DNA of 64,000 nucleotides from Streptomyces sp. V3I7 (GTDB lineage Bacteria > Actinomycetota > Actinomycetes > Streptomycetales > Streptomycetaceae): NCBI RefSeq assembly GCF_030817495.1, contig NZ_JAUSZK010000001.1:3389001-3453000 (forward strand), written 5' to 3'. Each line of letters opens with the position of its first letter. The stretch's first letter is position 1. The notes under the pieces are model-generated. The model was not told the DNA's origin. It saw nothing but the letters and a program-made list of their open reading frames with translations, and searched no databases. Shown here piece by piece: positions 8,840-16,703 of the stretch. Position numbers and translations under genes: made by a program.

Positions 8840-10179
8840 CAGCCCAGCGCGAGCAGCAGCAGCGGGATCGCGACCTTCGCCGGGGGACCGGCACGTCCGG
8901 GCCGGCGGAGCCGGTGCGAGCGGCCCTCGGAGCGGTGCGACGCCATCGCCTGCTCCGGACGGGGAACCTGCGCGGGCTGGGCGGTGTACGCGGCGGTGGA
9001 GACGTCAACGCGCTGCGGGAGCACGGGAGTCAGGGCCTGCGCGGGGTTCCAGGGGGTGTGGGGCTGCGGCGCTCGGGGCGGCGGCAGATGGAAGCTCCCG
9101 GTGTCCGACATGGAGGGCGGCTGGGAGCCGGCTGACGGGGGCGGGGCTGTGGGGGGAGCCGGGATCGGCGCGGGAGGTACGGATCCCGTGCCGGGCCAGG
9201 CGGGCGGGTGCGACGGAGCCGGCGGGGTCGGTACGCCGCCGGAGGAAGCACGTGGCTGGGTGCCGCCGGTGGCGTCGAGCTTCACACCCTTGGCGAGCTT
9301 CAGGGGGCCGTCGGGTCCGAAACCCGGTGGCAGCGGGCCGAGTTGGTCGAAGATTTCGATCAGCTCGTCGTCGACGCCCGTCTCCGGCAGGAGTTCAGCG
9401 GCCGACGCGAGCGCCTTGCGCGCACCGGTGGCCGTGCGGAAACGGCCCCGCGGATCCGGCTGGAGCAGGCCGGCCACGACCTGCCAGAGCGGCTCGGGAA
9501 TGCCCTTGGGCGCACTCGGCGTCCCGTACTCGGCGAAGTGCTGGATCAAGGCCTTGGCGTCGGGCTTGGCGCCCTCCAGCAGATAGACCGCGACCAGGCC
9601 GACGGCGAACAGGTCGGCGGGGAAGTCCGGTTCGGCGCCCAGCATCTGCTCTGGAGCGAGATAACCGGGCGTCCCCACCACGAGGTTGGTGTCCGTCAGG
9701 CGCGGCTCGCCCAGCCGCATCGCGATGCCGAAGTCCGACAGCCGCAGCCGCGGGCGGCCCGTGCCGGTGGCCTCCAGCAGGATGTTGGCCGGTTTGACGT
9801 CACGATGCACGACCCCTTCCGCATGCACCGCGGAGAGTCCGGAGAGGAGCTGGTCGAGCAGCGTGCAGACGAACGCCGGCGGCAACGGGCCGTAGTCGCC
9901 GACCAGATGGACCAGTGAACCGCCGGACACCAGGTCCATGGTGAACAGGACCTGGTCGTCGTCGGCGGCCCAGCTGGCCGGTGCGAGGACATGCGGATGG
10001 TCGATCCGCAGGGCCTGTTCGCGTACGAACCGCAGGAGCGCGTGGGCGTCGCGCTGCTGGAGCACCTTGGCGGCCACATAGCGGCGGCGGCGGTGGTCCC
10101 AGGCGCGCCAGACGGCGCCCACACCACCGCGTCCGATCGGGTCGGCCAGTTCGTACCGGCCGGCGAAGACCTCACCCAT
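8803..10179 (-). CDS. membrane-anchored Ser/Thr protein kinase
   Basis: A 458-residue eukaryotic-like Ser/Thr kinase. The N-terminal kinase domain (about residues 8-265) has the glycine loop GRGGVGAVW, the catalytic lysine in AAKVL, HRDVKPANIL, DFGIA in place of DFG, and GTPGYLAPEQ. A Pro-rich cytoplasmic linker (about 305-420) leads to one C-terminal membrane helix with almost nothing outside, so there is no sensor ectodomain. It lies 124 bp downstream of the XRE gene on the same strand and its 3' end overlaps the convergent secreted-protein gene. Substrates are unknown. Confidence 0.93.
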   Translation of the reverse strand: MGEVFAGRYELADPIGRGGVGAVWRAWDHRRRRYVAAKVLQQRDAHALLRFVREQALRIDHPHVLAPASWAADDDQVLFTMDLVSGGSLVHLVGDYGPLPPAFVCTLLDQLLSGLSAVHAEGVVHRDVKPANILLEATGTGRPRLRLSDFGIAMRLGEPRLTDTNLVVGTPGYLAPEQMLGAEPDFPADLFAVGLVAVYLLEGAKPDAKALIQHFAEYGTPSAPKGIPEPLWQVVAGLLQPDPRGRFRTATGARKALASAAELLPETGVDDELIEIFDQLGPLPPGFGPDGPLKLAKGVKLDATGGTQPRASSGGVPTPPAPSHPPAWPGTGSVPPAPIPAPPTAPPPSAGSQPPSMSDTGSFHLPPPRAPQPHTPWNPAQALTPVLPQRVDVSTAAYTAQPAQVPRPEQAMASHRSEGRSHRLRRPGRAGPPAKVAIPLLLLALGCYAVGVWALTRI

Positions 10180-10303
10180 GGCTGTCCCTCGCTCCTCCCC
10201 TGCGACCGACCCGCCTCACCCAGGTGCGTGGGACCCACGCCGCCGGACCCCCTCCGGCGGCATCCCCTCCAGCGGACCCCCCTCCGCTGGCCGGGGCGTG
10301 GGC

Positions 10304-10852
10304 TCAGCTCTGGTGGGACTGGTAGTGCGCGACCGCGTCGGAGGTGCGGCCCGCTCCGTACACCCGGAGGAACTCTGCCAGTTCCGGGTGGGCCGGGGCG
10401 AGGGTATGGGCGGCCTCGATGATGTCGCCGGCGGCGGCCACCGAGCGCAGCAGCGACTGGATCTCGCGCACCACCCGCTTGACGGTGGGGGCGCCCGAAG
10501 TGCTCGTCGTCTGCGTGGTGTTGCTCAGCACCGAGCCTCCCTGGGACTTCTTGATCTCGTCCATGCGCTCCGTCGCCTCGGCCGCGCTGACCGCGCCGTC
10601 CGCTACCTGCGCCGCCAGATCCTGCAGCAGCTGCACCCGCTGGACCACCGCGGGATTGCCGATCTTCGCCCGTTGCCCGCTCATCAGCTGCGACAGCATC
10701 GGCGCGGACAGTCCCAGCACTGCCGCGAGACGAGCCTGGTTGAGCCCAAGATCGTCGATGAGCTTACGGAAGAGCGCCCCCAGCGGCTCTCCGTACCAGT
10801 TCCGCTGCAGCTCCCGCGCTCTTGCGGTGGCTTCCTGCTGTGCGGCGTCCAT
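10304..10852 (-). CDS. XRE-family helix-turn-helix DNA-binding protein
   Basis: A 182-residue cytoplasmic protein with an HTH in its N-terminal half (about residues 36-62: LGLNQARLAAVLGLSAPMLS followed by MSGQRAKIGNP). The C-terminal half is helical and polar with Ser/Thr-rich stretches (QTTSTSGAPT). It lies upstream of a membrane Ser/Thr kinase gene on the same strand with 124 bp between, so it could be cotranscribed with, or a substrate of, that kinase; this is inference. The ATG start was chosen because it places the HTH in the usual family position. Confidence 0.85.
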   Translation of the reverse strand: MDAAQQEATARARELQRNWYGEPLGALFRKLIDDLGLNQARLAAVLGLSAPMLSQLMSGQRAKIGNPAVVQRVQLLQDLAAQVADGAVSAAEATERMDEIKKSQGGSVLSNTTQTTSTSGAPTVKRVVREIQSLLRSVAAAGDIIEAAHTLAPAHPELAEFLRVYGAGRTSDAVAHYQSHQS

Positions 10853-11031
10853 TGCGTCTCCCCATCGCTTCCCCAGAACGTGGTTCGCTGTAGCGAACCA
10901 CGTCGAGCATCTTACGGAGAGTGGTCGTTTACTGGGACCCCCAAGTTTTTTGCGAGATCCCCCGGGTGACCCGGTACTCTGGTCTGCGGCGCCCGCGGGA
11001 GTGAGATCCTTCCGGCGGACGCTTCTCTCAA

Positions 11032-11104
11032 GGGGCCTTAGCTCAGTTGGTAGAGCGCTGTCTTTGCATGGCAGATGTCAGGGGTTCGACTCCCCTAGGC
11101 TCCA
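11032..11104 (+). tRNA. tRNA-Ala (anticodon TGC)
   Basis: Acceptor GGGGCCT/AGGCTCC (one G-T wobble), D-arm GCTCAGTTGGTAGAGC, anticodon arm CTGTC TTTGCAT GGCAG with TGC, T-arm AGGGG TTCGACT CCCCT. CCA is not encoded (ACCC follows), so it would be added by CCA nucleotidyltransferase. A terminator follows. Confidence 0.97.
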
Positions 11105-11113
11105 CCCAGAAAT

Positions 11114-11153
11114 CCCCCTCCGACCTGTGTGAACATGGTCGGAGGGGTTTTTT
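11114..11153 (+). terminator. terminator after tRNA-Ala
   Basis: CCCCTCCGACC pairs with GGTCGGAGGGG around an 11-nt loop and is followed by six T residues. Confidence 0.95.
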
Positions 11154-11533
11154 GTGCCCGCAGGCGCGACGACGGTCCGCGCTGCCTCGTGATCCCTTGT
11201 GGCGCCTCAGGACGGCGCGTTCGTCCGTCCCCCTGCCGCGTCCTGCCTGGACGGATCGGGCGGTGGGCGAGTGGCTGCTCCCGGTAAGCGCCTCGGCCCG
11301 TTACGTGCGTCGGCTCTCCTCCGTGCACGCGACTGCCTCCGGGGACGGACTCGCGCGACGCGCTGGTCGGCGGGACGGTGTCGATGCCGGACGCAGTGCA
11401 GGTTACGGGTGGGGCGGCTGATGTATTTGCGAAAGCAGAGGTTGAACAGGATATTTCCTGTCCGTTGTTTCAACGGTACGACCGGGAGATCGTCCGGGTC
11501 TCGTTCATGACTGCAATGGCTGAAGCGCGGGGC
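11154..11533. other. gene-free stretch between tRNA-Ala and parS
   Basis: No supported gene is seen. The right-hand part (about 11400-11530) is noticeably less GC-rich than the rest of the window. A short plus-strand reading frame from 11378 has no recognisable domain and runs through the parS site, so I do not call it. Confidence 0.5.
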
Positions 11534-11547
11534 GTTTCACGTGAAAC
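11534..11547. promoter_or_regulatory. parS site (ParB binding), perfect palindrome
   Basis: GTTTCACGTGAAAC is identical to the known Streptomyces parS core, where ParB loads to organise the origin-proximal chromosome for segregation. It is intergenic, just beyond the terminator of the DUF5324 gene. Confidence 0.95.
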
Positions 11548-11554
11548 ACGGAAT

Positions 11555-11588
11555 GCGGGGCGGGGGACATGCAAGTCGCCCGCCCCGC
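11555..11588 (-). terminator. terminator of the DUF5324 gene
   Basis: GCGGGGCGGG pairs with CCCGCCCCGC around a 14-nt loop, 24 bp after the DUF5324 stop. parS lies 7 bp further on. Confidence 0.85.
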
Positions 11589-11611
11589 AGGGGTGTTCGT
11601 GTCGGTAGAGG

Positions 11612-12316
11612 TCAGAAACGATCGTCGTCCCGTGTGGCCCGGTCCTGGGCCTCCCTGGCCTCCACCTCGGGGTCGAGGGCGGACAGGTCGGCGGTGCCCT
11701 CCACCGTGGTCAGCCGGGTCGTCTCGGTCACCTCCGTCGCGGCGGGCGGTTCGACCAGCCAGTCGGGGTTGGCCTGCTTGTCCCACCACTTCCAGACGGC
11801 GAAGGCGCCGCCGGCCACGATGCTCAGCACGGCCAGCGTCTTGACGGCACGGGCCGTCTTCGCCCGGCGCTCGTGCTTGCGGGCCAGCTTCTGGATCTCC
11901 TGGGGGGTGACCTGTCCGCGCAGAGCGGCCAGGGCGGCAGAGCCCCAGGCCGCGGCCTCCTCGCGGGCCGGCCCTGTCGCGGCCGCCGCCTGCTCGAACT
12001 TCGGCCGGGAATAGTCGGCGGCCTGCCGAGCAGCATGGCGGGTACGGACAGCGGCTTCGTGCGCGGCGTGGTCGACCTTGGGCGGCACGTGTGCGCGAGC
12101 CTGTCCCAGGCGCGGTGCGACACGGACGTCGTACTGCACACGGGCCTGCTCGGCGGCCTGCGACACCACGGGTGCGAGCCGCACGCGTGCCTCTTGCGCG
12201 TAGTGCGTGGCACGCTCCTTGGCCGTGTCGGCGTAGGGCGCGACCGCTTCCGCGGCGTGCAGCACGCTGTCCTTGGCCGAGCCGGTTGCGGCGCGCACGC
12301 TGTCGATGCGGGTCAC
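11612..12316 (-). CDS. DUF5324 family protein
   Basis: A 234-residue protein of the DUF5324 family. The first ~150 residues are an Ala-rich helical region with many short amphipathic repeats (DSVLHAAEAVAPYADTAKER), probably coiled coil, similar in look to apolipoprotein- or LEA-like helices. A basic stretch RKHERRAKTAR precedes one membrane helix (about residues 165-185), and an acidic tail follows. The GTG start has a strong AGGAGGAGG ribosome site 6 bp upstream; reading further upstream gives a Lys/Arg-rich extension without a ribosome site. Its function is unknown. Confidence 0.85.
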   Translation of the reverse strand: MTRIDSVRAATGSAKDSVLHAAEAVAPYADTAKERATHYAQEARVRLAPVVSQAAEQARVQYDVRVAPRLGQARAHVPPKVDHAAHEAAVRTRHAARQAADYSRPKFEQAAAATGPAREEAAAWGSAALAALRGQVTPQEIQKLARKHERRAKTARAVKTLAVLSIVAGGAFAVWKWWDKQANPDWLVEPPAATEVTETTRLTTVEGTADLSALDPEVEAREAQDRATRDDDRF

Positions 12317-12608
12317 GAGCTTCCTCCTCCTTGGCGGCGTACGGTATTTCGACTTTCCACCCTTTTGCGGATCATGCATCCTGGCGGGCCGCGAAGCATG
12401 CGCGGGCGGGCATACGGGTGCTGATCACGGGGCATACGGGTGCAGACCGGAGCGACGGATCACCATGGCGCGCTTCGCCACGGGAGGACTCGAGCGGTGT
12501 TCCGCAAGCGATTCGTGCAGATGTGGACCTGCGGGCCGCCGTCGCGGGACGGGCGGACAGGGTCGTGCGAGGATCGGACGGTTACAAGAAGCCAACGGAA
12601 GGCAGATC

Positions 12609-13142
12609 GTGGCCGAGCAGCTGTACGCCACCCTGAAGACCAACCACGGCAACATCGAGGTACGGCTCTTTCCGAACCACGCGCCGAAGACGGTCAAGAA
12701 CTTCGTGGAACTCGCCCAGGGCGAGCGCGAGTGGAGGCACCCGGCTACCGGCGTGACGAGCAAGGACAAGCTCTACGACGGCACGGTCTTCCACCGAGTG
12801 ATCAGCGGCTTCATGATCCAGGGCGGCGACCCGCTGGGCTCCGGCATCGGTGGCCCCGGTTACGAGTTCGAGGACGAGTTCCACCCCGACCTCTCCTTCA
12901 ACAAGCCGTACCTGCTGGCCATGGCGAACGCGGGCCCGGGGACCAACGGCTCGCAGTTCTTCATCACGATCGGCCCGACGACCTGGCTGAACCGCAAGCA
13001 CACCATCTTCGGCGAGGTCGCCGACCCGGCCGGGCAGAAGGTCGTGGACGCCATCGCCGCGGTGCCGACCAGCCGTCCGAACGACCGGCCGCTCGAGGAC
13101 GTCGTCATCGAGTCGGTCGTCATCGAGAAGCGCGAGGGCTGA
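12609..13142 (+). CDS. cyclophilin-type peptidyl-prolyl cis-trans isomerase
   Basis: A 177-residue cytoplasmic cyclophilin that isomerises X-Pro peptide bonds. The fold's signature segments are present: TVFHRVISGFMIQGGDP with the catalytic Arg, NGSQFFITIGPTTWLN and HTIFGEV. It has no signal peptide, so it is the cytosolic form. The start is GTG with GGAAGG upstream. It appears to be a single-gene unit ended by the hairpin at 13191. Confidence 0.95.
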   Translation: MAEQLYATLKTNHGNIEVRLFPNHAPKTVKNFVELAQGEREWRHPATGVTSKDKLYDGTVFHRVISGFMIQGGDPLGSGIGGPGYEFEDEFHPDLSFNKPYLLAMANAGPGTNGSQFFITIGPTTWLNRKHTIFGEVADPAGQKVVDAIAAVPTSRPNDRPLEDVVIESVVIEKREG

Positions 13143-13190
13143 GCCCGACGGCTTCCGGCGGTTTCCCGGATTCGCCCGGAGGGAACCAAA

Positions 13191-13222
13191 CGCCCCGCTC
13201 GTCCGTAAGGATGGGCGGGGCG
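13191..13222 (+). terminator. terminator after the cyclophilin gene
   Basis: CGCCCCGC and GCGGGGCG form the base of a hairpin whose upper part pairs GTCC with GGAT. It lies between the cyclophilin and rhomboid genes. Confidence 0.75.
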
Positions 13223-13254
13223 GTGTATTGCCGACGACTGATCGAGGGGACCTC

Positions 13255-14187
13255 ATGGATCACGCCGCAAGCGGCGCGCGGGACGCCCACAGCATGCCCG
13301 CGTGCTATCGGCACCCGGACCGCGAGACCGGCGTCCGCTGCACGCGCTGCGAGCGCCCGATCTGCCCCGAGTGCATGGTCAGCGCGTCGGTCGGCTTCCA
13401 GTGCCCCGACTGCGTCCGTGGAGGGGCCTCCTCCCACCCGGCCAGCGGATCCGAGAGCGGCGCGAGCCGCCCCGCGGGACCTCCGGCGGCCGCGTCCCGG
13501 CCCCGGACCCTGGCGGGCGGCACGGTGACGGCCGATCCACGGCTGGTCACCAAGATGCTGATCGGCCTGAACGTGGCCCTCTTCGCGGTGCAGCAGATCG
13601 TGGGCGACCGCTTCACCGACGCCCTCGACCTGATCGGCCGGGCCCCCTTCACCCCGTTCGGCCCGCTGGAGGGCATCGCGGAGGGGCAGTACTACCGGCT
13701 GCTGACCTCGATGTTCCTGCACGGCAGCTTCATCCACATCCTGTTCAACATGCTCAGCCTGTGGTGGATCGGCGGCCCTCTGGAAGCCGCCCTCGGCCGG
13801 GCCCGCTACCTGGCGCTCTACTTCGTCTCGGGGCTGGCCGGCGGCGCGCTCACCTATCTGCTCGCCGCACCCAATCAGCCCTCCCTGGGCGCGTCCGGTG
13901 CGATCTTCGGGCTCTTCGGCGCCACGGCCGTCCTGCTGCGCCGGCTCAACTACGACATGCGCCCGGTCATCGCCCTGCTGGTGATCAACCTGATCTTCAC
14001 GTTCAGCCCGGGCTTCAACATCGCCTGGCAGGCGCACATCGGCGGCCTGGTCGCGGGCGTCATCACGGGCTACGCGATGGTCCACGCCCCGCGCGAGCGG
14101 CGAACCCTGATCCAGTACGGCACCTGTGCCGTGGTCCTCGCCGTCGTGGTGGTCCTCACGCTGATCAGGACCAGCCAGCTCAGCTGA
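13255..14187 (+). CDS. rhomboid-family intramembrane serine protease with N-terminal zinc finger
   Basis: A 310-residue rhomboid protease that would cleave membrane helices. A B-box-like zinc finger near the N-terminus (C-x2-H ... CTRCERPICPEC ... CPDC, about residues 15-55) is followed by a linker and six to seven membrane helices. The catalytic serine is in GASGAIFG and the catalytic histidine in WQAHIGG; HGSFIHILFNM matches the oxyanion/helix-2 region. The ATG was chosen because GAGGGG lies 6 bp upstream. It is convergent with crgA. Confidence 0.94.
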   Translation: MDHAASGARDAHSMPACYRHPDRETGVRCTRCERPICPECMVSASVGFQCPDCVRGGASSHPASGSESGASRPAGPPAAASRPRTLAGGTVTADPRLVTKMLIGLNVALFAVQQIVGDRFTDALDLIGRAPFTPFGPLEGIAEGQYYRLLTSMFLHGSFIHILFNMLSLWWIGGPLEAALGRARYLALYFVSGLAGGALTYLLAAPNQPSLGASGAIFGLFGATAVLLRRLNYDMRPVIALLVINLIFTFSPGFNIAWQAHIGGLVAGVITGYAMVHAPRERRTLIQYGTCAVVLAVVVVLTLIRTSQLS

Positions 14188-14197
14188 TACCGAACCG

Positions 14198-14409
14198 TTG
14201 TCCACAGTCTGTGCCGGATCTTGTGCATAGTGTGCGTGAACAACTGTGCCCCCTGTCGCTCACGTGTGTTTCCGCAGGTGAGGCAGGGGGCGAGGGGGTT
14301 TTCGGACGCCGGTGTGTCAGTCGTATCGGCGTCAACGTCCGACGGGTTATCCACAGATCGTCGTCTTTTCCCCAGGGGTCTGTGGAAATCGAACCTTGGC
14401 TGTGGATAA
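14198..14409. promoter_or_regulatory. cluster of three DnaA boxes
   Basis: Three perfect TT(A/G)TCCACA boxes: TTGTCCACA at 14198-14206 (+), TTATCCACA at 14347-14355 (+) and TGTGGATAA at 14401-14409 (minus). A weaker box (TGTGGAAAT) is at 14381. They lie between the convergent rhomboid and crgA genes, so they cannot be promoter elements for either. A DnaA-titration or regulatory role is inferred. Confidence 0.8.
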
Positions 14410-14429
14410 CTCAGCGGATAGCCGTGGGG

Positions 14430-14457
14430 AGAGCTGCGTTCATCAGGACGCAGCTCT
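14430..14457 (-). terminator. terminator of crgA
   Basis: AGAGCTGCGT pairs perfectly with ACGCAGCTCT around an 8-nt loop, 12 bp beyond the crgA stop. It may also end rhomboid transcription from the other side. Confidence 0.88.
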
Positions 14458-14468
14458 TACGCCACTTG

Positions 14469-14723
14469 CTACTTCCACTGGGTGGAGACGCCGAATCCGG
14501 CGGCGATGAAGCCGAAACCGACCACGATGTTCCAGTTGTCCAGCGAGTCCACGGGGAGCGAGCCGTCGGTCACGTAGAAGACGACGATCCAGGCCAGACC
14601 GATGAGGAACATGGCCAGCATCACCGGCGCGACCCAGGCGCGGCTGTCCAGCTTGATGCTGGCCGCCTGCTTGGACGGCGGGGGCGTGTAGTCGGCTTTC
14701 TTGCGGATACGTGACTTCGGCAC
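14469..14723 (-). CDS. crgA: cell division protein CrgA
   Basis: An 84-residue membrane protein. CrgA in actinobacteria helps coordinate septum formation, and in Streptomyces it affects FtsZ ring timing during sporulation (family knowledge). A basic N-terminus ([14 protein letters not shown]) is followed by two membrane helices (about residues 29-50 and 62-79), ending STQWK. The GTG start was chosen because the conserved PKSRIRKK begins there and GGAGAG lies upstream. Confidence 0.95.
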   Translation of the reverse strand: MPKSRIRKKADYTPPPSKQAASIKLDSRAWVAPVMLAMFLIGLAWIVVFYVTDGSLPVDSLDNWNIVVGFGFIAAGFGVSTQWK

Positions 14724-14864
14724 GAGGGTCTCTCCTGTCGATGCGCTGCGTGGCCGCGCAGGTAACTGGGTCGGGCTCGGGGCAGCGTACAAGGGGACAC
14801 TGAGTGCTCCCCCGGGCGTCCGTTAGCGTAGTGCTTCCGCGCCGCCGAAGGAGATAAGGGTACG

Positions 14865-15653
14865 TTGAGCAATTCTGCCGACTCCCCCGGGACGGGATCA
14901 ATGGGTTCCACCCCAGCCCGTAAGTCGGGCTTCCCGCCGGTGCGGATCTTGACGGTGGCCGTCTTCGCCCTCGCCGGGCTCATCTTCTTCACCAGTTTCC
15001 ATACGGCCAGGGGTACGGATATCCGTACGGATGCCTCCTTGCTGAAGCTTTCCGACCTCATTCAGGAACGCAGCCGCAAGAACAAGGGGCTCGACGAGTC
15101 CAACGCGACCCTGCGCCAGAACGTGGAAGGGATGGCCGAGGGCGACGACGGCAGCACCCGGGCCCAGGACGAGAAGATCGCTGGCCTGGAGCAGGACGCG
15201 GGCACCCGCAAGGTCACCGGCCAGGCGATCACCGTCACCCTCAACGACGCCCCGCCGAACGCCACCGCCAAGCTCCCCGGCTATCCCGAGCCGCAGCCCG
15301 ACTACCTCGTCATCCACCAGCAGGACCTCCAGGCCGTGGTGAACGCGCTGTGGCAGGGCGGGGCCAAGGGCATCAAGGTCATGGACCAGCGGTTGATCTC
15401 GACCAGCGCCGTCCGCTGCGTGGGCAACACCCTGATCCTCCAGGGCCGCGTCTACTCGCCGCCGTACAAGATCACCGCGGTCGGTGACCCGGCGAAGCTG
15501 AAGCAGGCGCTCGCGGACTCGCCGGCCATCCAGAACTACATGGTGTACGTCAACGTCTACGGGCTCGGCTGGAACGTCGCCGACAACGGGCCGATCACCC
15601 TCCCCGGCTACGCGGGCACCGTGGATCTGCACTACGCGAAGCCCGCCGAATAG
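14865..15653 (+). CDS. DUF881 domain membrane protein
   Basis: A 262-residue protein with one membrane helix near residues 27-45 and a large extracytoplasmic region. A coiled-coil stretch (about 55-105) precedes the DUF881 domain, with conserved VVNALWQGGAKGIKVMDQRL, CVGNTL and PPYKITAVGD. DUF881 proteins are common in actinobacteria and Firmicutes near cell-division genes; no activity is known to me. The start is TTG, preceded by AAGGAGATAAGGG. Confidence 0.88.
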   Translation: MSNSADSPGTGSMGSTPARKSGFPPVRILTVAVFALAGLIFFTSFHTARGTDIRTDASLLKLSDLIQERSRKNKGLDESNATLRQNVEGMAEGDDGSTRAQDEKIAGLEQDAGTRKVTGQAITVTLNDAPPNATAKLPGYPEPQPDYLVIHQQDLQAVVNALWQGGAKGIKVMDQRLISTSAVRCVGNTLILQGRVYSPPYKITAVGDPAKLKQALADSPAIQNYMVYVNVYGLGWNVADNGPITLPGYAGTVDLHYAKPAE

Positions 15654-15701
15654 CTCCGGCACCGGAGCGCGACCCCGGGGCACCTTCGGGCCGCCGCCTC
15701 G

Positions 15702-15715
15702 GTTTCACGTGGAAC
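15702..15715. promoter_or_regulatory. parS-like site, one mismatch
   Basis: GTTTCACGTGGAAC differs from the parS palindrome by one base (G for A at position 11). It is intergenic, after the DUF881 gene. Such one-mismatch sites occur among Streptomyces parS sites. Confidence 0.8.
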
Positions 15716-15906
15716 ATCGCGAAGATCGTTGAAGCGATCGCACCCGGGCTACGTAAGTTCGGTTAGGGCCCGACAGGCCCTAAGGGCCGGTCCGGTGCGC
15801 CCGGACTTCACGCAGCCTGTGGAGGCAGGCAAACCGCGGGCGCCGCGCCGTTAGTCTGGTGCCGTACGGCGTGAGTCTGGTGCCGTGGCGCGACGGAAGG
15901 GACGGC

Positions 15907-16068
15907 ATGTACGGCTGGATCTGGCGGCATCTGCCGGGCAACGTGTGGCTGAGGGCACTGATCTCCCTCGTTCTGATCGTGGCCGTGGTCTACGTCCTCT
16001 TCCAGTACGTCTTTCCCTGGGCCGAGCCGCTGCTGCCCTTCAACGATGTGACGGTGGACAACCAGTGA
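15907..16068 (+). CDS. 53-residue membrane protein upstream of pabA
   Basis: A short protein (MYGWIWRHLPGNVWLRALIS at its start) with one hydrophobic helix (about residues 14-38) and an acidic tail ending DVTVDNQ. The ATG is preceded by GGAAGGGAC. Its stop overlaps the pabA start by 4 bp (GTGA), so the two are translationally coupled. Proteins like this recur in this position in Streptomyces. The function is unknown. Confidence 0.8.
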   Translation: MYGWIWRHLPGNVWLRALISLVLIVAVVYVLFQYVFPWAEPLLPFNDVTVDNQ

Positions 16069-16703
16069 GTGCGCGGATTCTCGTCGTCGACAACTACGAC
16101 AGCTTCGTCTTCAACCTGGTCCAGTACCTGTACCAGCTGGGCGCCGAGTGCGAGGTGCTGCGCAACGACGAGGTGTCGACGGCGCACGCTCAGGACGGCT
16201 TTGACGGCGTGCTGCTGTCGCCGGGCCCCGGCACCCCCGAACAGGCCGGTGTCTGCGTCGAGATGGTGCGCCACTGCGCCGCCACCGGCGTCCCGGTCTT
16301 CGGCGTCTGCCTCGGCATGCAGTCGATGCAGGTGGCGTACGGCGGGGTGGTGGACCGCGCGCCCGAACTGCTCCACGGCAAGACCTCGTTGGTCGAGCAC
16401 ACCGACAAGGGCGTCTTCGCCGGACTTCCCTCCCCCTTCACCGCGACCCGGTACCACTCCCTGGCCGCCGAGCCGGCGACGGTTCCGCCGGAGCTGGAGG
16501 TCACGGCCCGTACGCACGACGGCATCATCATGGGCCTGCGCCACCGTGAACTGCCCGTCGAGGGCGTGCAGTTCCATCCGGAGTCGGTGCTGACCGAGCA
16601 CGGGCACCGGATGCTGGCCAACTGGCTGGTGGAGTGCGGGGACCAGGACGCGGTGGCGAGGTCGGTGGGGCTCGCCCCAGTGGTGGGCAGGGCCACGGCG
16701 TGA
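16065..16703 (+). CDS. pabA: aminodeoxychorismate/anthranilate synthase glutamine amidotransferase subunit
   Basis: A 212-residue class I glutamine amidotransferase that supplies ammonia to chorismate for p-aminobenzoate (folate) or anthranilate (tryptophan) synthesis. The triad is visible: the nucleophile in GVCLGMQ (near residue 80) and His and Glu in QFHPESVLTEHG. The N-terminal VVDNYDSFVFNL is typical. No component I gene is adjacent, so PabA versus TrpG cannot be decided; dual use is common. It is coupled to the 53-residue gene upstream and to the sortase gene downstream, both by 4-bp GTGA overlaps. Confidence 0.93.
   Translation: MSARILVVDNYDSFVFNLVQYLYQLGAECEVLRNDEVSTAHAQDGFDGVLLSPGPGTPEQAGVCVEMVRHCAATGVPVFGVCLGMQSMQVAYGGVVDRAPELLHGKTSLVEHTDKGVFAGLPSPFTATRYHSLAAEPATVPPELEVTARTHDGIIMGLRHRELPVEGVQFHPESVLTEHGHRMLANWLVECGDQDAVARSVGLAPVVGRATA

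Noticed and set aside
11378..11608. 76-residue frame on the plus strand
   Set aside because: It has no domain, no ribosome site, and runs through parS and a terminator hairpin.
14198..14409. oriC
   Set aside because: The DnaA boxes are too few and dnaA/dnaN do not flank them; oriC should lie outside the window, on the far side of gyrA.
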